In this document: in pieces, positions 63,033 to 63,315 of the stretch | Numbering within the stretch: position 1 is the first letter of the stretch | Layout: each line of letters begins with the position of its first letter | Assembly (NCBI GenBank): GCA_023231475.1 | Contig: JALJEE010002763.1 | Location: 1-63,315, forward strand | Length of the DNA stretch: 63,315 bases | Source of the DNA: Seison nebaliae | Lineage: Eukaryota > Rotifera > Pararotatoria > Seisonacea > Seisonidae | Direction of reading: 5' to 3' | Made by a program: the position numbers and the translations under genes | Notes under the pieces: model-generated | What the model saw: the letters and a program-made list of their open reading frames with translations, nothing else | Database searches by the model: none | Told to the model about the DNA's origin: nothing

Positions 63033-63183
63033 GATTTTTGAGGTTGGGTTCTTTCAATAAATTTTGAACTTATTTTTTACTCATTTTATCGTGATGAATT
63101 ATCCTTTTCTTATTTACGCTTGCGAAATGCTTAAAATGATATTGATGATGAGCATATTTTTAAAGATATATCACACTGGTGAC

Positions 63184-63289
63184 CGGTGATTTCGTCACCG
63201 TATGTTTTTAAGTGAAAATCGGTGATTTCGTCACCCACAAAACGGTGATTTCGTCACCGTTTTTAGAGTATTTCGGTGATTTCGTCACC
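63184..63289. repeat. Four copies of interrupted palindrome CGGTGA-TTTCG-TCACC(G)
   Basis: Copies at 63184-63200, 63220-63235, 63243-63259 and 63274-63289 share CGGTGATTTCGTCACC, and copies 1 and 3 extend to a final G. Each has 5-6-bp arms (CGGTGA/TCACCG) around a constant TTTCG spacer. The distances between copies differ (36, 23 and 31 bp) and the intervening sequence is unrelated, so this is a cluster of a conserved motif and not a regular satellite. A partial copy (TGGTGACCGG) abuts copy 1. The array sits near the right end of the window and may continue past it. Confidence 0.85.
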
Positions 63290-63315
63290 CTGGAAAAATT
63301 TGTGAACCTAAATTT

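Noticed and set aside
63184-63289. CRISPR-like or telomeric repeat
   Set aside because: The host is eukaryotic, the spacing is irregular, units are too few, and the motif is not a telomere type.

Overview
This window reads as a stretch of a compact, AT-rich animal nuclear genome. Genes are split by very short introns (mostly 42-60 nt), proteins carry many Asn/Gln/His homopolymers, and no operons, RNA genes or bacterial features are visible. PC2 (amontillado), Otx/orthodenticle, two hillarin-type LIM/KY proteins, a sex-peptide-receptor-like GPCR, Lis1, Fray/OSR1 and a claudin-like protein point to an arthropod. A mite or similarly small-genomed arthropod is my best guess, but this is inference from gene content and compactness only.

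Layout. 1-1881: flank with no recognised gene. 1882-4713 (+): PC2, 13 exons. 4714-12324: long non-coding stretch. 12325-14347 (+): neuropeptide GPCR. 14943-~17269 (-): glucoside xylosyltransferase-like GT8 with a long C-terminal extension. 17511-18698 (-): mitochondrial-type MTHFD/FolD. 18699-24013: gene desert. 24014-28594 and 28916-33351 (+): tandem hillarin paralogues. 33352-39011: gene desert upstream of Otx. 39012-41613 (+): Otx. 42195-43039 (+): TRAPPC4. 43470-43724 (-): reverse-transcriptase relic. 44170-44794 (+): SUB1/PC4. 44892-46001 (-): claudin-like four-TM protein. 47843-49316 (-): Lis1. 51026-51938 (+): membrane C-type lectin-like protein. 52473-55502 (-): OSR1/SPAK kinase. 57932-58951 (+): tetraspanin. 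59146-61821 (-): RNF217-like RBR E3 ligase, no intron. ~62763-63032 (+): part of dynactin p25 (DCTN5). 63184-63289: four copies of an interrupted palindrome.

The most striking observation is at the splice sites. I rebuilt 66 introns by hand in 15 genes from reading frame and family conservation. In 62 of them the intron begins GTT, with positions +4 to +6 apparently unconstrained; only four begin GTA or GTG. Animal donors are normally GTRAGT-like and T at +3 is rare. About 13 of the 66 acceptors end in AAG or GAG rather than CAG/TAG. This suggests a lineage-wide change in 5' splice-site recognition (U1/U6 side) and would break gene finders trained on ordinary animals; many of the true exons join fragments that look like unrelated short ORFs.

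Other points of interest are a possible degenerate second GT8 half fused to the xylosyltransferase, two homologous alternative terminal exons that finish the CCT domain of the OSR1 kinase, a polybasic insert in the P domain of PC2, two KY/transglutaminase-like proteins that lack the usual Cys-His-Asp residues, and the palindrome cluster at the right edge. The genes are unrelated housekeeping, neural and developmental genes, so no shared pathway is implied by their adjacency.
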